64,000 nucleotides of DNA from Singulisphaera sp045290345 (GCF_045290345.1 NZ_CP155447.1:10354001-10418000); one strand, 5' to 3'. Positions 1 to 9,265 are shown, counted from the first letter of the stretch. A program made the numbers and translations. Notes: generated from the sequence alone by a model not told the origin.

Positions 1-321
1 AGCACGCGGCTCAACGACCTTTCGGAGACCGTGGCCGTCAAACGCGTCTTCGGCCATCGCGCAGCCTCGATCCCGATGAGTTCCCAAAAGTCGATGGTCG
101 GCCACCTGATCGGTGCCTCAGGCGCGCTCGAGGCCGCCGCCACGGCCATGTCGCTCCAATGCGGGGTCGTTCCGCCCACAATTAATCAGGCGACTCCCGA
201 CCCGGCTTGCGACCTCGACTACGTGCCCAACACCGCGCGGGAGATGCCTGTGCGATTGGCGATCTCCAACAGCTTCGGATTCGGCGGCCAGAACGCCTCG
301 CTCGTGATGTCTCACTTCTAA
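1..321 (+). CDS. beta-ketoacyl-ACP synthase II-like protein, C-terminal part (cut by window edge)
   Basis: This is the last 106 codons of a ketoacyl synthase, open to the left edge. The visible part holds the conserved Lys and second active-site His in KSMVGHLIGASG and the C-terminal NSFGFGGQNAS motif, which is typical of FabF-type enzymes that extend acyl-ACP with malonyl-ACP. The active-site Cys lies outside the window. The window also carries a complete FabF at 26.4 kb, so this is a second ketoacyl synthase. It may serve a separate lipid or polyketide pathway, which cannot be judged from this fragment. Confidence 0.9.
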   Translation, partial: STRLNDLSETVAVKRVFGHRAASIPMSSQKSMVGHLIGASGALEAAATAMSLQCGVVPPTINQATPDPACDLDYVPNTAREMPVRLAISNSFGFGGQNASLVMSHF

Positions 322-729
322 ATTCTCAATGCGGTCGCCCTTTGGGTCGCCCAGGTTCGGGGTGGCGAAGAGTCCACCCCGACGAAAACCGCAATCAGAA
401 ACGAACGGTCGACCCAAGGCCCGAGCACTTCAGACATCCGCCCGCAGGAATCGCAAGGCGGGCCGGCCGCGGTTCGATCCATTCACTCCGAGTCTCTCGG
501 GCGGCGCGAGCCCCACCCACTGTTCGTTTCGTTGGGCAGGCCGGGCAGAATCCGCTCGAACCCAGAAACGAGGCGGAAGTGCACCCCGTCCCGCGCATTC
601 ATCGACATTCCCATTATTTTCCCTATATCAACGTTTCGCGACAATCGCGATGACGAATTGGCTTCAATCGACTAACATGCCCCCCGTGGTTGGCCCCCCC
701 CGAATCTCTTAGGATCGCTTCTACTGCTC
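322..729. other. intergenic region before the M1-like peptidase gene
   Basis: No credible gene is seen. Besides the hairpin at 357-382 there is an AT-richer stretch at about 600-700 with the repeat TCGCGA-CAA-TCGCGA at 636-650. This could be a protein-binding site near the promoter of the gene at 730. I could not fix a promoter. Confidence 0.5.
357..382 (+). terminator. hairpin after the ketoacyl synthase gene
   Basis: A perfect 9-bp stem (TCGGGGTGG and CCACCCCGA) with an 8-base loop starts 36 bases after the stop codon. No clear U-tract follows, only CGAAAACC, so intrinsic termination is uncertain. Confidence 0.45.
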
Positions 730-3669
730 ATGCGCTTTCGATGGCAATGGACTGCTTGCTTGATCCTCGTTCTCGTTCCCAGGCCTGACCACCCCGTCAC
801 GGCGGGTGAGGTTTCTGTCCGTGCTTCGACGCAACGAGCTCGGCTGACGATTCCGGCCGGCTTGCCTCGCTACGATATCGACGCCAGCCTGGATCTCAAC
901 CGGAGGCTAGTGACCGCACACGAGCAGGTTCGTTTCATCAATCGAAGCGGTGTGGCCACTCGCGAGTTGGTCTTCCACGTCTACCCCCGCTATCGAATGA
1001 AGGAGCAGGATCGGCCAGCGCTCTCCAAAACGCTGGAGGTGCTCCGGCTCAGCCCCGAAGAATCGATGGACGCGGAAGGGCGGCGAATCAATGTCGCCCG
1101 GGTCCAGGTCGATGGCCAGGCCGCCCCGTTCGATTTCGACCCGGAAGTGGATACGGTCATGATCGTCCCGCTGCCCCGGCCGGTCGAGCCAGGGCAGGCA
1201 GTCGTTGCCGAGATCGACTTCAACGTCGAACTGCCCGATATCTGGGGACGGTGGGGACACCATCACGGTCTCACCTACCTCTTGAACTGGTACCCGGTTC
1301 TCGCTCACCACGATGACCGCGGCTGGGAGCGAACGCCTTACGTGCCGTGGCATCAGCCCTGGCACCAGGAGGCAGGCCACTACAACGTCCGGTTCGACAC
1401 CCCGCAAGGGCAGGTGATTGCCTCCTCGGGCCGGATCACCGGCACCAAACCAGGCGCTCCCGGCCGGCAAGTCTCGACGATCGTGGCCAGTCCGGCACGT
1501 GACTTTGCCTTGGTCTGCTCCGATCGGTTCGAGGTCCGCGAGCAACAAGTCGGCCCGACTTTGTTGCGGGTCGTCTCGTTGCCCGAGCACAAGGCCAACG
1601 CCGAGAAAGTCCTGGAATACGCGGCGGAGGTCCTCCCACTCTACGAGCGCTGGTTTGGCCCCTACTTCGACGACGAGTTCGAGATCGCCCCCTCCTTTTT
1701 CGGCTGGAACGGCAACGAATGTTCGGGCCTGGTGCTGCTCGACGACCGCGTGATGCGAGTCCCCTCGTCGGGTGAGCGTTACATCGACCACCTCGTGACC
1801 CATGAAACGTGTCACCAGTGGTTCTGGAACGTCGTCGGCACCGACGGATATGCAGAAACTTTTATGGATGAAGGACTGGTCAATGCGTTCACGGCGATCC
1901 GCCTGGACGAGAAGTATGGCCGGAACGCGCCGTTGATCAACTGGGGCAAAGGACTGACCTGGCTCCCCACGATCGGCCGCGAAGACCTGCGGTTGTCTGG
2001 TTACTACGGCTGGCGCGCCCGCGGCAATAACGGACCGGTGATCCAGGACATCAAGTCGATGGGCAACCTGAACGCCTTGTTCAGCCTGGCCTACGACCGT
2101 GGTGGCAAGGTCATTGACATGATCAGGAATCGACTCGGCGACGAGCGGTTCTTTGCCTTCTTCCGGAAGATCTACCACGAATACGCGTTCGAGACATTCC
2201 ACTACGCCGATCTGAAACGCGAGCTCACGGCGTTCGATCCCAGCTTCGACTGGAACGCGTTTCTCGATGGCTGGTTGGTTGAACACAAAGACACAGATTG
2301 GGCCGTTGAACACGTCAAGGTCAACCCTGTGACCGCCCCTTCCGGTCAGCGCTCCGTGACGGTCGAGCTCAGGCAGACCGGGGAGATGGTCGAGCCCACG
2401 GTCGTTCTCTGCCGCTGTGGTCCCGACGAGATTCGCGTGCCGATCTGGCCCGACCGAGGGAGCTACGATATCCCGGGTGCCCATGTCGCTCACGTCCCCA
2501 AGGAGGATCGCTGGGTCGTGACGGTTCTGGCGCCCTCCGCCCCCTCCCAGGTGATCGTGGATCCGGACCACGCGCTGCTCGACTCCGTCCCGGATAACAA
2601 CCGCTGGAAACCCGAGATCGCCTGGCGGTTCACTCCCTTCATGACTCCGCTCGACGAGTCGTCCCAGTTTCAATCCCACGACCGTACCTCGATCGTCGCC
2701 GGCCCGTTCATCGACCAGTACGCCCGAGGCGGTTTCAAGATCGGCGCCCAGCGCGTCAACCGCTGGCAAGCGACCGTCTGGGCGGGGGCCGAGCCCGCCT
2801 TGCGCGAGGCCATCTTCGGTGGCCAGTTCGCACTCGTGCAGTTCCCCTGGCCCCACTGGTCGCTGGGGGTCTTCTACGAGGAAGGGCTCTACAACTTCTA
2901 CAACGACAAGCGACACTCAGGCGGCCGCGCCTTCCTCCGCTACCGGTTTCTCGAAACCTCCAGCTTCCTGATCGATGATCAAGGGTTCGCGGAACTCTAC
3001 TTCGGCACCGGCAATGAATTCTGGCAAGGTGATGACGGCCGGCCGGTGAACGGCAAACTCAATGCCGTGGGCGGCCGCTACCGCCTGAGCACGCTCTTTC
3101 CGTACTGGGACCCAGTCCAGGGATTCGAGGTCGACGCCACGGCCGAGTATGGCGACCGATCGTTCGGATCGGCCGCGACGTATGTGCGGATCGCTGGCGA
3201 ACTAGGAATCGTTCGCCCGATCCCCACCTGGTCGGGTGAGCCCTCAAAGAGCCGGATTGCCGTCCGCGTCTACGGTGGCTACGGCGGCCCCGACACCGTT
3301 CCCTTGTTCCGCCTCGGCGGCGGCCGCCGCCACCGCGCACTCGACCTGAGCCAGGACATCGGCAGCTCCGTCTGGCTCTCCACGTTCGAATGGCGATTCC
3401 CGATCTGGCGCGACATCGACCAGGACCTCGCGGACCACGTCCTCAGCGTCCGAAATCTGCTGGGAGCCGTCTTCTACGACGTCGGCCAGTCTTATCTCCG
3501 AGGCGAATGGAACCCCGTCGTTCACGGCGTGGGCGTTGGCATCCGGATCGACACCATCCTCTTCGCCTTCCTCGAACGCGCCAGCCTACGGGTCGACATC
3601 GCCCAACCCGTCGGACTCGGCACGGGCCGCGGACCCGTGATCTGGTTCGGATTGAACCAGTCGTTTTAG
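730..3669 (+). CDS. M1-like gluzincin peptidase fused to an Omp85-like beta-barrel
   Basis: The 979-residue protein starts with a signal peptide. A zinc aminopeptidase-type domain follows, with HETCH at residues 358-362 and the third zinc ligand Glu381 exactly 19 residues on (HExxH-x18-E), as in family M1. The last roughly 350 residues differ: alternating aromatic and polar strands, an FRLGGGRRHRALD segment resembling the (F)xGG...LRG motif of Omp85/surface-antigen barrels, and a terminal Phe. I infer that the peptidase is tethered to the outer membrane by its own barrel. The upstream ribosome-binding site is weak. The gene converges on cdaA with a 23-base gap. The peptidase call is strong; the barrel call is inferred from composition and motif only. 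Confidence 0.88.
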   Translation: MRFRWQWTACLILVLVPRPDHPVTAGEVSVRASTQRARLTIPAGLPRYDIDASLDLNRRLVTAHEQVRFINRSGVATRELVFHVYPRYRMKEQDRPALSKTLEVLRLSPEESMDAEGRRINVARVQVDGQAAPFDFDPEVDTVMIVPLPRPVEPGQAVVAEIDFNVELPDIWGRWGHHHGLTYLLNWYPVLAHHDDRGWERTPYVPWHQPWHQEAGHYNVRFDTPQGQVIASSGRITGTKPGAPGRQVSTIVASPARDFALVCSDRFEVREQQVGPTLLRVVSLPEHKANAEKVLEYAAEVLPLYERWFGPYFDDEFEIAPSFFGWNGNECSGLVLLDDRVMRVPSSGERYIDHLVTHETCHQWFWNVVGTDGYAETFMDEGLVNAFTAIRLDEKYGRNAPLINWGKGLTWLPTIGREDLRLSGYYGWRARGNNGPVIQDIKSMGNLNALFSLAYDRGGKVIDMIRNRLGDERFFAFFRKIYHEYAFETFHYADLKRELTAFDPSFDWNAFLDGWLVEHKDTDWAVEHVKVNPVTAPSGQRSVTVELRQTGEMVEPTVVLCRCGPDEIRVPIWPDRGSYDIPGAHVAHVPKEDRWVVTVLAPSAPSQVIVDPDHALLDSVPDNNRWKPEIAWRFTPFMTPLDESSQFQSHDRTSIVAGPFIDQYARGGFKIGAQRVNRWQATVWAGAEPALREAIFGGQFALVQFPWPHWSLGVFYEEGLYNFYNDKRHSGGRAFLRYRFLETSSFLIDDQGFAELYFGTGNEFWQGDDGRPVNGKLNAVGGRYRLSTLFPYWDPVQGFEVDATAEYGDRSFGSAATYVRIAGELGIVRPIPTWSGEPSKSRIAVRVYGGYGGPDTVPLFRLGGGRRHRALDLSQDIGSSVWLSTFEWRFPIWRDIDQDLADHVLSVRNLLGAVFYDVGQSYLRGEWNPVVHGVGVGIRIDTILFAFLERASLRVDIAQPVGLGTGRGPVIWFGLNQSF

Positions 3670-3692
3670 CTCCTTCTGACCCCGTCTCAAAC

Positions 3693-5039
3693 TCAGTTCG
3701 CCCTTGATTCCAAGGGCAAGGCCGACACCGCCACCTTCTCGCCCGGTCGGGGTCGACAGGGGATGAGCCGGAAGTGAAGAACTCTGGGCTCGATACGATA
3801 GACGCTGAGGTCGGGCGGATGAACGCAATCGGCTTCCGTCAGATGGGCATTCACCACGCCGGCGCCATAACCCCCAAGTTCCACCCGAATTTTCAATGAG
3901 CTGGGTGACAAAAGTGCGAACGCCGGCTCGGGACCGGACAGGGTCACTCTCGCCTCAGCGGGAGGGCGATCATCCAAGCATAGGTTCGTTGGTATGTTCC
4001 GATACTCAATCGGGACAACGAAGGTCTGCTCGATCGTCTCTCCCTGGCGGGCGAAAACAAACCAGCCCAACGCAGCAATCGCCAACGAGGCGAGCTTTAA
4101 TCCGGAATGGCGGAACAGGAGCTTCGCCAACCTGGGCCGATGGGTTGCGGGACACATCTCCGCAAGGAAACCCTCCAACCGTTGTTTCAGTTCAGCGGCT
4201 GAGGCGATCTCAATCAGTCCCCCGTCCCGCGCGATGCTCACCTCGCCCCGCTCTTCAGAAACGATTAAAACCATCGCATCGGTCAACTCGGAAAGTCCAA
4301 GGCCAGCACTATGGCGCGTCCCTCGCAATTTCGCCTCGTCGAGATTCTCCGAGAGCGGAAGTTGAACGCACATCCGCACGATCCGACCATCCCGAATCAC
4401 GATCGCGCCGTCATGCCCCGGTGAATGAGGGTCAAAAATGCTCTGCATCAAGATCGCCTTGATGGGTGCGAGCAACTCAATCCCACCATTCACGCAATGA
4501 TCCAACTTCTCACGGCCCTGAAGCACGACCAGCATGCCAATGCGTTTCTCGGCACTCTGGAGGGCGAGTTCGACCAGAGCGTCCACGTCCTCTGTCGTGC
4601 GATCCGACCGAACCGAAGTACGCGACGGACGCCGGTGTCGCCAGCGAAGGACAGCGCGTCGGATATCCTCCTGAAACGCGATTGCGAACAGGACGAAGAG
4701 CGCCAAGCTCGCGGTGCGCAGCAGCATCTCAGTCAAAAAGAGCCCGAAGGCACGGGCCGTGAAATAGATGCCCACCATGACGACCGCGACCACAAGCGGC
4801 ATTCGGTTCACGGTCGTCCGCAGCAGGCGAAGCACACCATAAATGAGGACGGACGCGACCACGATGTCAACGATCTCTGTGACATCGATCGACACGGCTG
4901 AGCGGAGCGTGGGCCAGTCGAAGGACGTCAAGAGCACCTCCAACGGCCAAGACCGGTGCTCTCCCTCGGAACATTCATCTTGATGCACCATCGTTTCGGC
5001 ATGGCCGATTCCGTCTCGAATCGTCGATGACTCCCCCAA
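3693..5039 (-). CDS. cdaA: membrane diadenylate cyclase fused to a YbbR domain (CdaA-CdaR type)
   Basis: Residues 50-125 hold about three membrane segments, as in CdaA. The DisA_N/DAC domain follows with the HDGA motif at 209-212 and GTRHSAGLGLSE at 240-251. A further membrane segment at about 314-330 leads into a YbbR-like domain at about 335-435. CdaA makes c-di-AMP from two ATP, and CdaR (YbbR) is its regulator, normally a separate neighbouring protein. Here both are one 448-residue chain. The usual RHR triad reads RHS. The first Met is tentative; Met17 is possible and the membrane domain begins near residue 45. No glmM gene is adjacent. Confidence 0.9.
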   Translation of the reverse strand: MGESSTIRDGIGHAETMVHQDECSEGEHRSWPLEVLLTSFDWPTLRSAVSIDVTEIVDIVVASVLIYGVLRLLRTTVNRMPLVVAVVMVGIYFTARAFGLFLTEMLLRTASLALFVLFAIAFQEDIRRAVLRWRHRRPSRTSVRSDRTTEDVDALVELALQSAEKRIGMLVVLQGREKLDHCVNGGIELLAPIKAILMQSIFDPHSPGHDGAIVIRDGRIVRMCVQLPLSENLDEAKLRGTRHSAGLGLSELTDAMVLIVSEERGEVSIARDGGLIEIASAAELKQRLEGFLAEMCPATHRPRLAKLLFRHSGLKLASLAIAALGWFVFARQGETIEQTFVVPIEYRNIPTNLCLDDRPPAEARVTLSGPEPAFALLSPSSLKIRVELGGYGAGVVNAHLTEADCVHPPDLSVYRIEPRVLHFRLIPCRPRPGEKVAVSALPLESRAN

Positions 5040-5238
5040 TTATATAGGACCCTGGTGGGCTAAACTCAAGCCAGGCGGAACCGCGGACGGAGAATCCGCC
5101 CAACGGTTCAACGCCCACTCGAGTCGTCCCATGAATTGTTGGGGAAGGTGGCGGCTGAGTCGGCCGCGTCATTGGGGAGCTCAACTGGCTCCTATCGGCT
5201 CGCACCTTTCGGAACGCCCGAGAATGCCACCGGAACCG

Positions 5239-5532
5239 CTAGATGGCCTCAGCCAACACGTCCAGGTCGTGGACGAACAGCGGAGCGGGAATCGGGCACC
5301 TGGCGATGATCGAACGATCGGCGAGCAGCTCAGCAGGGGCGGTCCATGCCGAATCAAAGACCTGCGGATCGGTCCAAAGCGGGATCACTCGATGAACGCC
5401 ACGATCCAGGGTCACGGCAACGCCATGAATTGTGCGAACGTCGTTGGCGTCGGCCTCTGCGGCCGCCTCAGGACTGGGGAAGAGTCGAATTCGGTCCACC
5501 TGATGATCTGAGGCCGTGGTGGTATAGAGCAT
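5239..5532 (-). CDS. hypothetical protein, 97 aa
   Basis: I do not recognise the family. The start has a good ribosome-binding site (AGGGAG, 8 bases before ATG). The protein is acidic with a mixed alpha/beta look, no signal peptide and no membrane segment. It lies alone between cdaA, which is divergent in position but on the same strand, and a gene-poor stretch. Coding status rests on the ribosome site and plausible amino-acid composition only. Confidence 0.5.
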   Translation of the reverse strand: MLYTTTASDHQVDRIRLFPSPEAAAEADANDVRTIHGVAVTLDRGVHRVIPLWTDPQVFDSAWTAPAELLADRSIIARCPIPAPLFVHDLDVLAEAI

Positions 5533-6380
5533 GGCACGATCTCCCTAAGCGCGGATATCAAGCGCGGTCCATCGATGCGTGTCTTGATCGTGTCGACTAC
5601 AAACGCTGCCCGAAAAACCGCCGGCTGTGAGCGAATCTGGCTCGCCGAACCGGCTGAGCGGATTGTCCCCTGCGATCAACCTTGAGAAGCTGAGCAAAGG
5701 ACGAAAGATGAGACGAGTCTTAGCAACGGGATGGACGGGTCAACAACGAAGGATGTGAGATCGACCCGGTGAGTCGTGGAGCCCGCCTGAACGGCGAACG
5801 GCATGCGTAAACCACAACTCTGCAGTGGAAGTGGGAGAAAGAAGACCGGGACAGGATGTGGATTCAACTTCATCGCCGAACCCAATTTCAAAGCCCTGCT
5901 CGCTCGGTTCGACGATTGCAAAGAGCCTGAGCACCTGTGTCATCGTGTTGTCTTCAGCCTCAAACCATTAGGAGAGCACCTGTCGAGTTCCTTCTCGCAC
6001 GAATGATCCAAGTTCACCGATCAAGTAAGCGGTGCCGATCCAGCCATTCGACCATCACGAGACGCCATCTTTGATCGGCGAATCGATTCTAGTGACGCGC
6101 GAGTCACATTCGCAAGTCCGTTTTTCGCCAATATTGACGTTCGGATCAAATCGGGTGGGCGTTGGTATTCACGCCCCTTCGGGCGAACAAGCATCGAGAA
6201 CAAATTTACTGTTGCGTTACAGACAATCTTATCAATCCATCAATCACACATATTCTAAACAAAAAACCTCATTCCAGAGACAGGCCGAATTCACTCAATC
6301 CCACATCGACCATCCCTTGCACATCGAGTTCAGGTAGTCACTAAATGAAAAATTGATAGCCCCTGCTCAGCCACCTTATC
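5533..6380. other. gene-poor, AT-richer stretch
   Basis: About 850 bases with no reading frame that looks coding on either strand. The part at 6180-6320 is clearly richer in A and T than its surroundings. I see no tRNA, repeat or mobile-element ends. Confidence 0.5.
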
Positions 6381-6416
6381 AACGAAAAAGAGGGGACCCA
6401 AGACGGGCCCCCTCTT
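6381..6416 (-). terminator. intrinsic terminator of the Rrf2-DUF3365 operon
   Basis: Minus-strand hairpin: the stem AAGAGGGG-A-CCC pairs with GGG-C-CCCCTCTT (6388-6399 with 6405-6416, one mismatch, loop AAGAC). In the minus direction it is followed by TTTTTCGTTG. It lies 35 bases after the stop of the DUF3365 gene. Confidence 0.85.
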
Positions 6417-6450
6417 CTCTGGAGTCGCTGTTGAATGAAGCCGGGCGGCC

Positions 6451-6987
6451 TCACTTAACGGGAAGTTCGTACCGAATAAACCCGAGCAGATCACCTTCCT
6501 TGACACCATGGCAGGACGCACACCGCTTCAGAACAGCAGGGACGAGCGTTGCGGCGTACAGCGTCCGCTTCGCTCCCTCTCCGGCAACTTCTTCGTAGTA
6601 GGGCTTGCCTGCTTGCATGGCCTTGGCAGCCCGCTTCTCGAATTCCGATTGCGGCAGGTTGGCCTCGTTCTGTGGCGATCCGGAGGCATCGACCAGTTTG
6701 GCTTTGTGCCAACCCTCCTTATCCATCGCGCCGAAAACATCCATGGCGACCTTGATGGCTGGCGGTCCCTCATCATACCGTTTGGTGACCGAGACCACGG
6801 CTGTCTTGTAGAGCGAATCGAGCATCTTGATCTGGTCCCGAGCGCGCGTCAGGGCCGGATCCTGAGCAGACTCCTCGGCGCGGAGTTCAGTTCCCGAGAC
6901 CAGAACGGCGACGAGCGCCGCGGCCGCCAAGGAGGCCACCAGGCAAACGACGCAATACAAGCGGCCGCTTCTCATTCCCATCAGCAT
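6451..6987 (-). CDS. DUF3365 (Tll0287-like) haem-binding periplasmic protein
   Basis: A 178-residue exported protein with an N-terminal signal or anchor segment (residues about 8-28) and one c-type haem motif, CASCH, at residues 156-160, close to the C-terminus. The body (acidic helices and a KPYYEE segment) fits the DUF3365/Tll0287-like domain, known as a haem-containing sensor fold. I chose the ATG at 6987 because AGGGGAG lies 6 bases upstream; an earlier in-frame ATG at 7023 lacks such a site. The gene follows the Rrf2 regulator closely on the same strand, so a role in redox or NO sensing is likely but inferred. Confidence 0.85.
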   Translation of the reverse strand: MLMGMRSGRLYCVVCLVASLAAAALVAVLVSGTELRAEESAQDPALTRARDQIKMLDSLYKTAVVSVTKRYDEGPPAIKVAMDVFGAMDKEGWHKAKLVDASGSPQNEANLPQSEFEKRAAKAMQAGKPYYEEVAGEGAKRTLYAATLVPAVLKRCASCHGVKEGDLLGFIRYELPVK

Positions 6988-7042
6988 CGGTTCTCCCCTT
7001 CGTTGTCTGGAAACTACCATCAATGACCGTGCCCGGCTGGCG

Positions 7043-7471
7043 TCAAAGAGACTTCAATGTCACGATCCCGCCCGTCGCCGGTCGGAGCGACTCCAAAGTC
7101 ACCCCATCCAGATAGTCCATCTGCCGCCGCTCAGCCTCGGCGAGCACTCCTCGCAAGGCACACCCAGGCTGAATCACACAAACCCCCGGTCGATCCACAC
7201 ACTCAAGCAGGTGAATGTTTCGTCCCTCGAAGTCGCGAACCACCTCGCCGACCGAAATCGTCGTGGCGTCGCGCATCAACTCAATCCCGCCCCCAGGCCC
7301 ACGAACATTTCGCACGTAGCCAAGCCGACCCAACTGGTGAACCACTTTCCCCAGATGATTGACCGAAATCCCGTAAAACGCCGCCAACTCGCCCACGGTC
7401 GAGCGCCCTCGCTCCGTGGCCAGGTAGAGCAGAGTTCTCAGGGCGTAATCCGTCTGAAGAGCGAGTTTCAT
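7043..7471 (-). CDS. Rrf2 family regulator, NsrR-like, with three cluster-type cysteines
   Basis: The 142-residue protein opens with the Rrf2 signature QTDYALRTLLYLA and a winged helix. It carries Cys91, Cys98 and Cys104 (C-x6-C-x5-C), the place where IscR and NsrR bind an iron-sulfur cluster. NsrR-type proteins sense nitric oxide or redox state. The reading frame is open far upstream, but homology begins at the Met at 7471, so I start there. The DUF3365 haem protein gene follows in the same direction, and a candidate operator lies about 35 bases upstream. Target genes beyond this operon are unknown. Confidence 0.92.
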   Translation of the reverse strand: MKLALQTDYALRTLLYLATERGRSTVGELAAFYGISVNHLGKVVHQLGRLGYVRNVRGPGGGIELMRDATTISVGEVVRDFEGRNIHLLECVDRPGVCVIQPGCALRGVLAEAERRQMDYLDGVTLESLRPATGGIVTLKSL

Positions 7472-7867
7472 CCATCCGATCCCCGGCCGATTCTCGTATT
7501 TCTGCACCAAGAATACAGGAATCTCCAGGCAAATCAAGAAGCCGACTCTTTTCGAAGGCGAGTCGGTTGAAAACGATCGCTTTTGACAGTGGTTTTCGAT
7601 GCTTTGAGACATTAAGTTCTCGCTGGGACTGGAAGCCGGGCAGGGTGCCAGGCGTTCCAGAGTTCCGTCGCGAATTGAGTATCGAGCAGGGGTGTCGAGG
7701 AAACGCGACGAACGAGACGTCGCCTTGAGCAGGAGGGCTCGCTCGCTGTCATTTGGAGGCTTCAGCAAGTTGTCGAGGTTGGGTGATCTGGGTGTATGAT
7801 GGCTGAGCGGCTGGTCGCAAGGGATCGGCCTCACGCTGTTCCGCACCCGAATAAGGACCGACCTGGC
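7472..7867. other. divergent intergenic region between Rrf2 and APC permease genes
   Basis: The 396 bases hold the candidate operator at 7496-7516. I see no coding sequence with a recognisable product. Both flanking genes point outward, so promoters for both should lie here. Confidence 0.5.
7496..7516. promoter_or_regulatory. candidate Rrf2 operator (21-bp inverted repeat)
   Basis: GTATT and AATAC flank an 11-base spacer, and CT/AG inside nearly extends the symmetry. The length of 21 bases and the position 25-45 bases before the regulator's start fit an autoregulatory Rrf2 site. This is inferred from symmetry and location only. Confidence 0.35.
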
Positions 7868-9265
7868 ATGCTGCGCCGACGACTTTCGTTGTTGCAGGCC
7901 GTCAGCCTGAACATGGCGATGATGGTGGGGATCGGCCCATTCATCACCATCCCGGAATTTCTCAAGAAGCTGGACGGTCCGCACGTGATGATCGGCTGGG
8001 TGATCGGAGCCGTGATCGCCCTCGCCGACGGCCTGGTCTGGAGCGAACTCGCGGCCGCCTTTCCCGGTTCGGGAGGGACCTATCACTTCTTCGACGCGGT
8101 CTACGGCGAGTCACGGGCTGGCCGCCTCCTCAAGTTTCTCTTCGTCTGGCAGTTCCTCTTCAGCGCACCACTCGAGGTGGCCACCGGAGCGATCGGGCTC
8201 GCTCACTACGCCGGTTATCTTGGGCCGGCGCTGAAGCAGACGGCCTGGTCCTGGCACGCCTCGGTTCCGATCCTGGGCGCTTTCACCTGGCAGGTGCAAA
8301 ACGAACAGTTGTTGGCGATGGCCGTGATGCTGGCGATCACCGCGCTCGCATATCGTCGGATCGAGGTGGCTGGCCGGCTCATGGTTGTCCTCTGGGCAGG
8401 CATGCTCGCAACCGTGGCCGTCGTGATCGCGTCCGGACTGGGGCACTTCAACGCGGCCCAAGCCTTCGCTTTTCCCGCGAACGCCTTCACACTCGACCGC
8501 CCATTCGCGATGGGTTTGGGAGCCGCGGTGGGGATCGCGATGTACGACTTCCTTGGCTATTACCAGATCTGTTATCTGGGCGATGAGGTGGATGATGCCG
8601 CGCGAACGATCCCACGCGCTATCCTGATTTCGGTCGTCGCCGTCGCCCTCGTCTATTTGACCATGAATGTGAGCATTCTTGGCGTCCTTCCCTGGCATGA
8701 GGTCATCGCGTCGACCCATGTCGCCAGCGATATGATGCAACGCCTCTTCGGCGCAACCGCCGCGCGCATCGTCACGCTGATGATTATCTGGACGGCGGCA
8801 GCCTCAACCTTCGCGGCCTTGCTCGGCTACAGCCGAGTCCCTTACGCCGCGGCTCGCTCGGGACACTTCTTCCAGGGGCTGGCCCGGACTCACCCGACGG
8901 GCCTATTCCCTCACCGCTCCATGCTCTTGATCGCGGGCTTGGCCACGATTGCCTGCCTGGCCGACCTCGTCACGGTCATCGAAGCCCTACTCACTTCGCG
9001 CATTCTGATCCAATTCGTCGCCCAGATCGCCACAGTCTTCTACCTGCGAACACGTCCCGACCTGTTTGAGAAAATGCGATTCCGGATGTGGTTCTTTCCG
9101 CTTCCCGCTCTCGTTGCGTTGGCGGGCTGGCTCTTCGTCTTCGGAGCCTCAAGACCCCGAATTATTCTCTACGGGGTCGGCTCACTGCTCCTCGGCACCG
9201 CTGTTTTCATGGTCTGGAATCGGCTTGAGACAAATTCGCATCTTGACCGCACTCCCGTCGGTTGA
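7868..9265 (+). CDS. APC superfamily amino-acid permease
   Basis: About 465 residues with roughly twelve hydrophobic segments. The first carries the GIGPFITIP motif that replaces the usual GxG(I/S)GIF substrate-binding loop of APC transporters, followed by ELAAAFPGSGGTYHF, which is conserved in the family. It should move an amino acid or polyamine across the inner membrane by proton or substrate exchange; the substrate cannot be told. I start at the ATG at 7868, preceded by AAGGA; an in-frame ATG at 7796 would add 24 residues. It is divergent from the Rrf2 gene and may or may not share its control. Confidence 0.9.
   Translation: MLRRRLSLLQAVSLNMAMMVGIGPFITIPEFLKKLDGPHVMIGWVIGAVIALADGLVWSELAAAFPGSGGTYHFFDAVYGESRAGRLLKFLFVWQFLFSAPLEVATGAIGLAHYAGYLGPALKQTAWSWHASVPILGAFTWQVQNEQLLAMAVMLAITALAYRRIEVAGRLMVVLWAGMLATVAVVIASGLGHFNAAQAFAFPANAFTLDRPFAMGLGAAVGIAMYDFLGYYQICYLGDEVDDAARTIPRAILISVVAVALVYLTMNVSILGVLPWHEVIASTHVASDMMQRLFGATAARIVTLMIIWTAAASTFAALLGYSRVPYAAARSGHFFQGLARTHPTGLFPHRSMLLIAGLATIACLADLVTVIEALLTSRILIQFVAQIATVFYLRTRPDLFEKMRFRMWFFPLPALVALAGWLFVFGASRPRIILYGVGSLLLGTAVFMVWNRLETNSHLDRTPVG

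Noticed and set aside
907..2916. Long open frame (669 codons) on the strand opposite the M1-like peptidase.
   Set aside because: It is antisense to a gene with clear motifs, is rich in Arg, Gly and Val as expected from GC-rich codon shadow, and has no recognisable fold.
7472..8086. Upstream extension of the Rrf2 frame to a protein of 347 residues.
   Set aside because: Homology begins at the Met at 7471; the extra part overlaps the divergent permease gene and looks non-coding.
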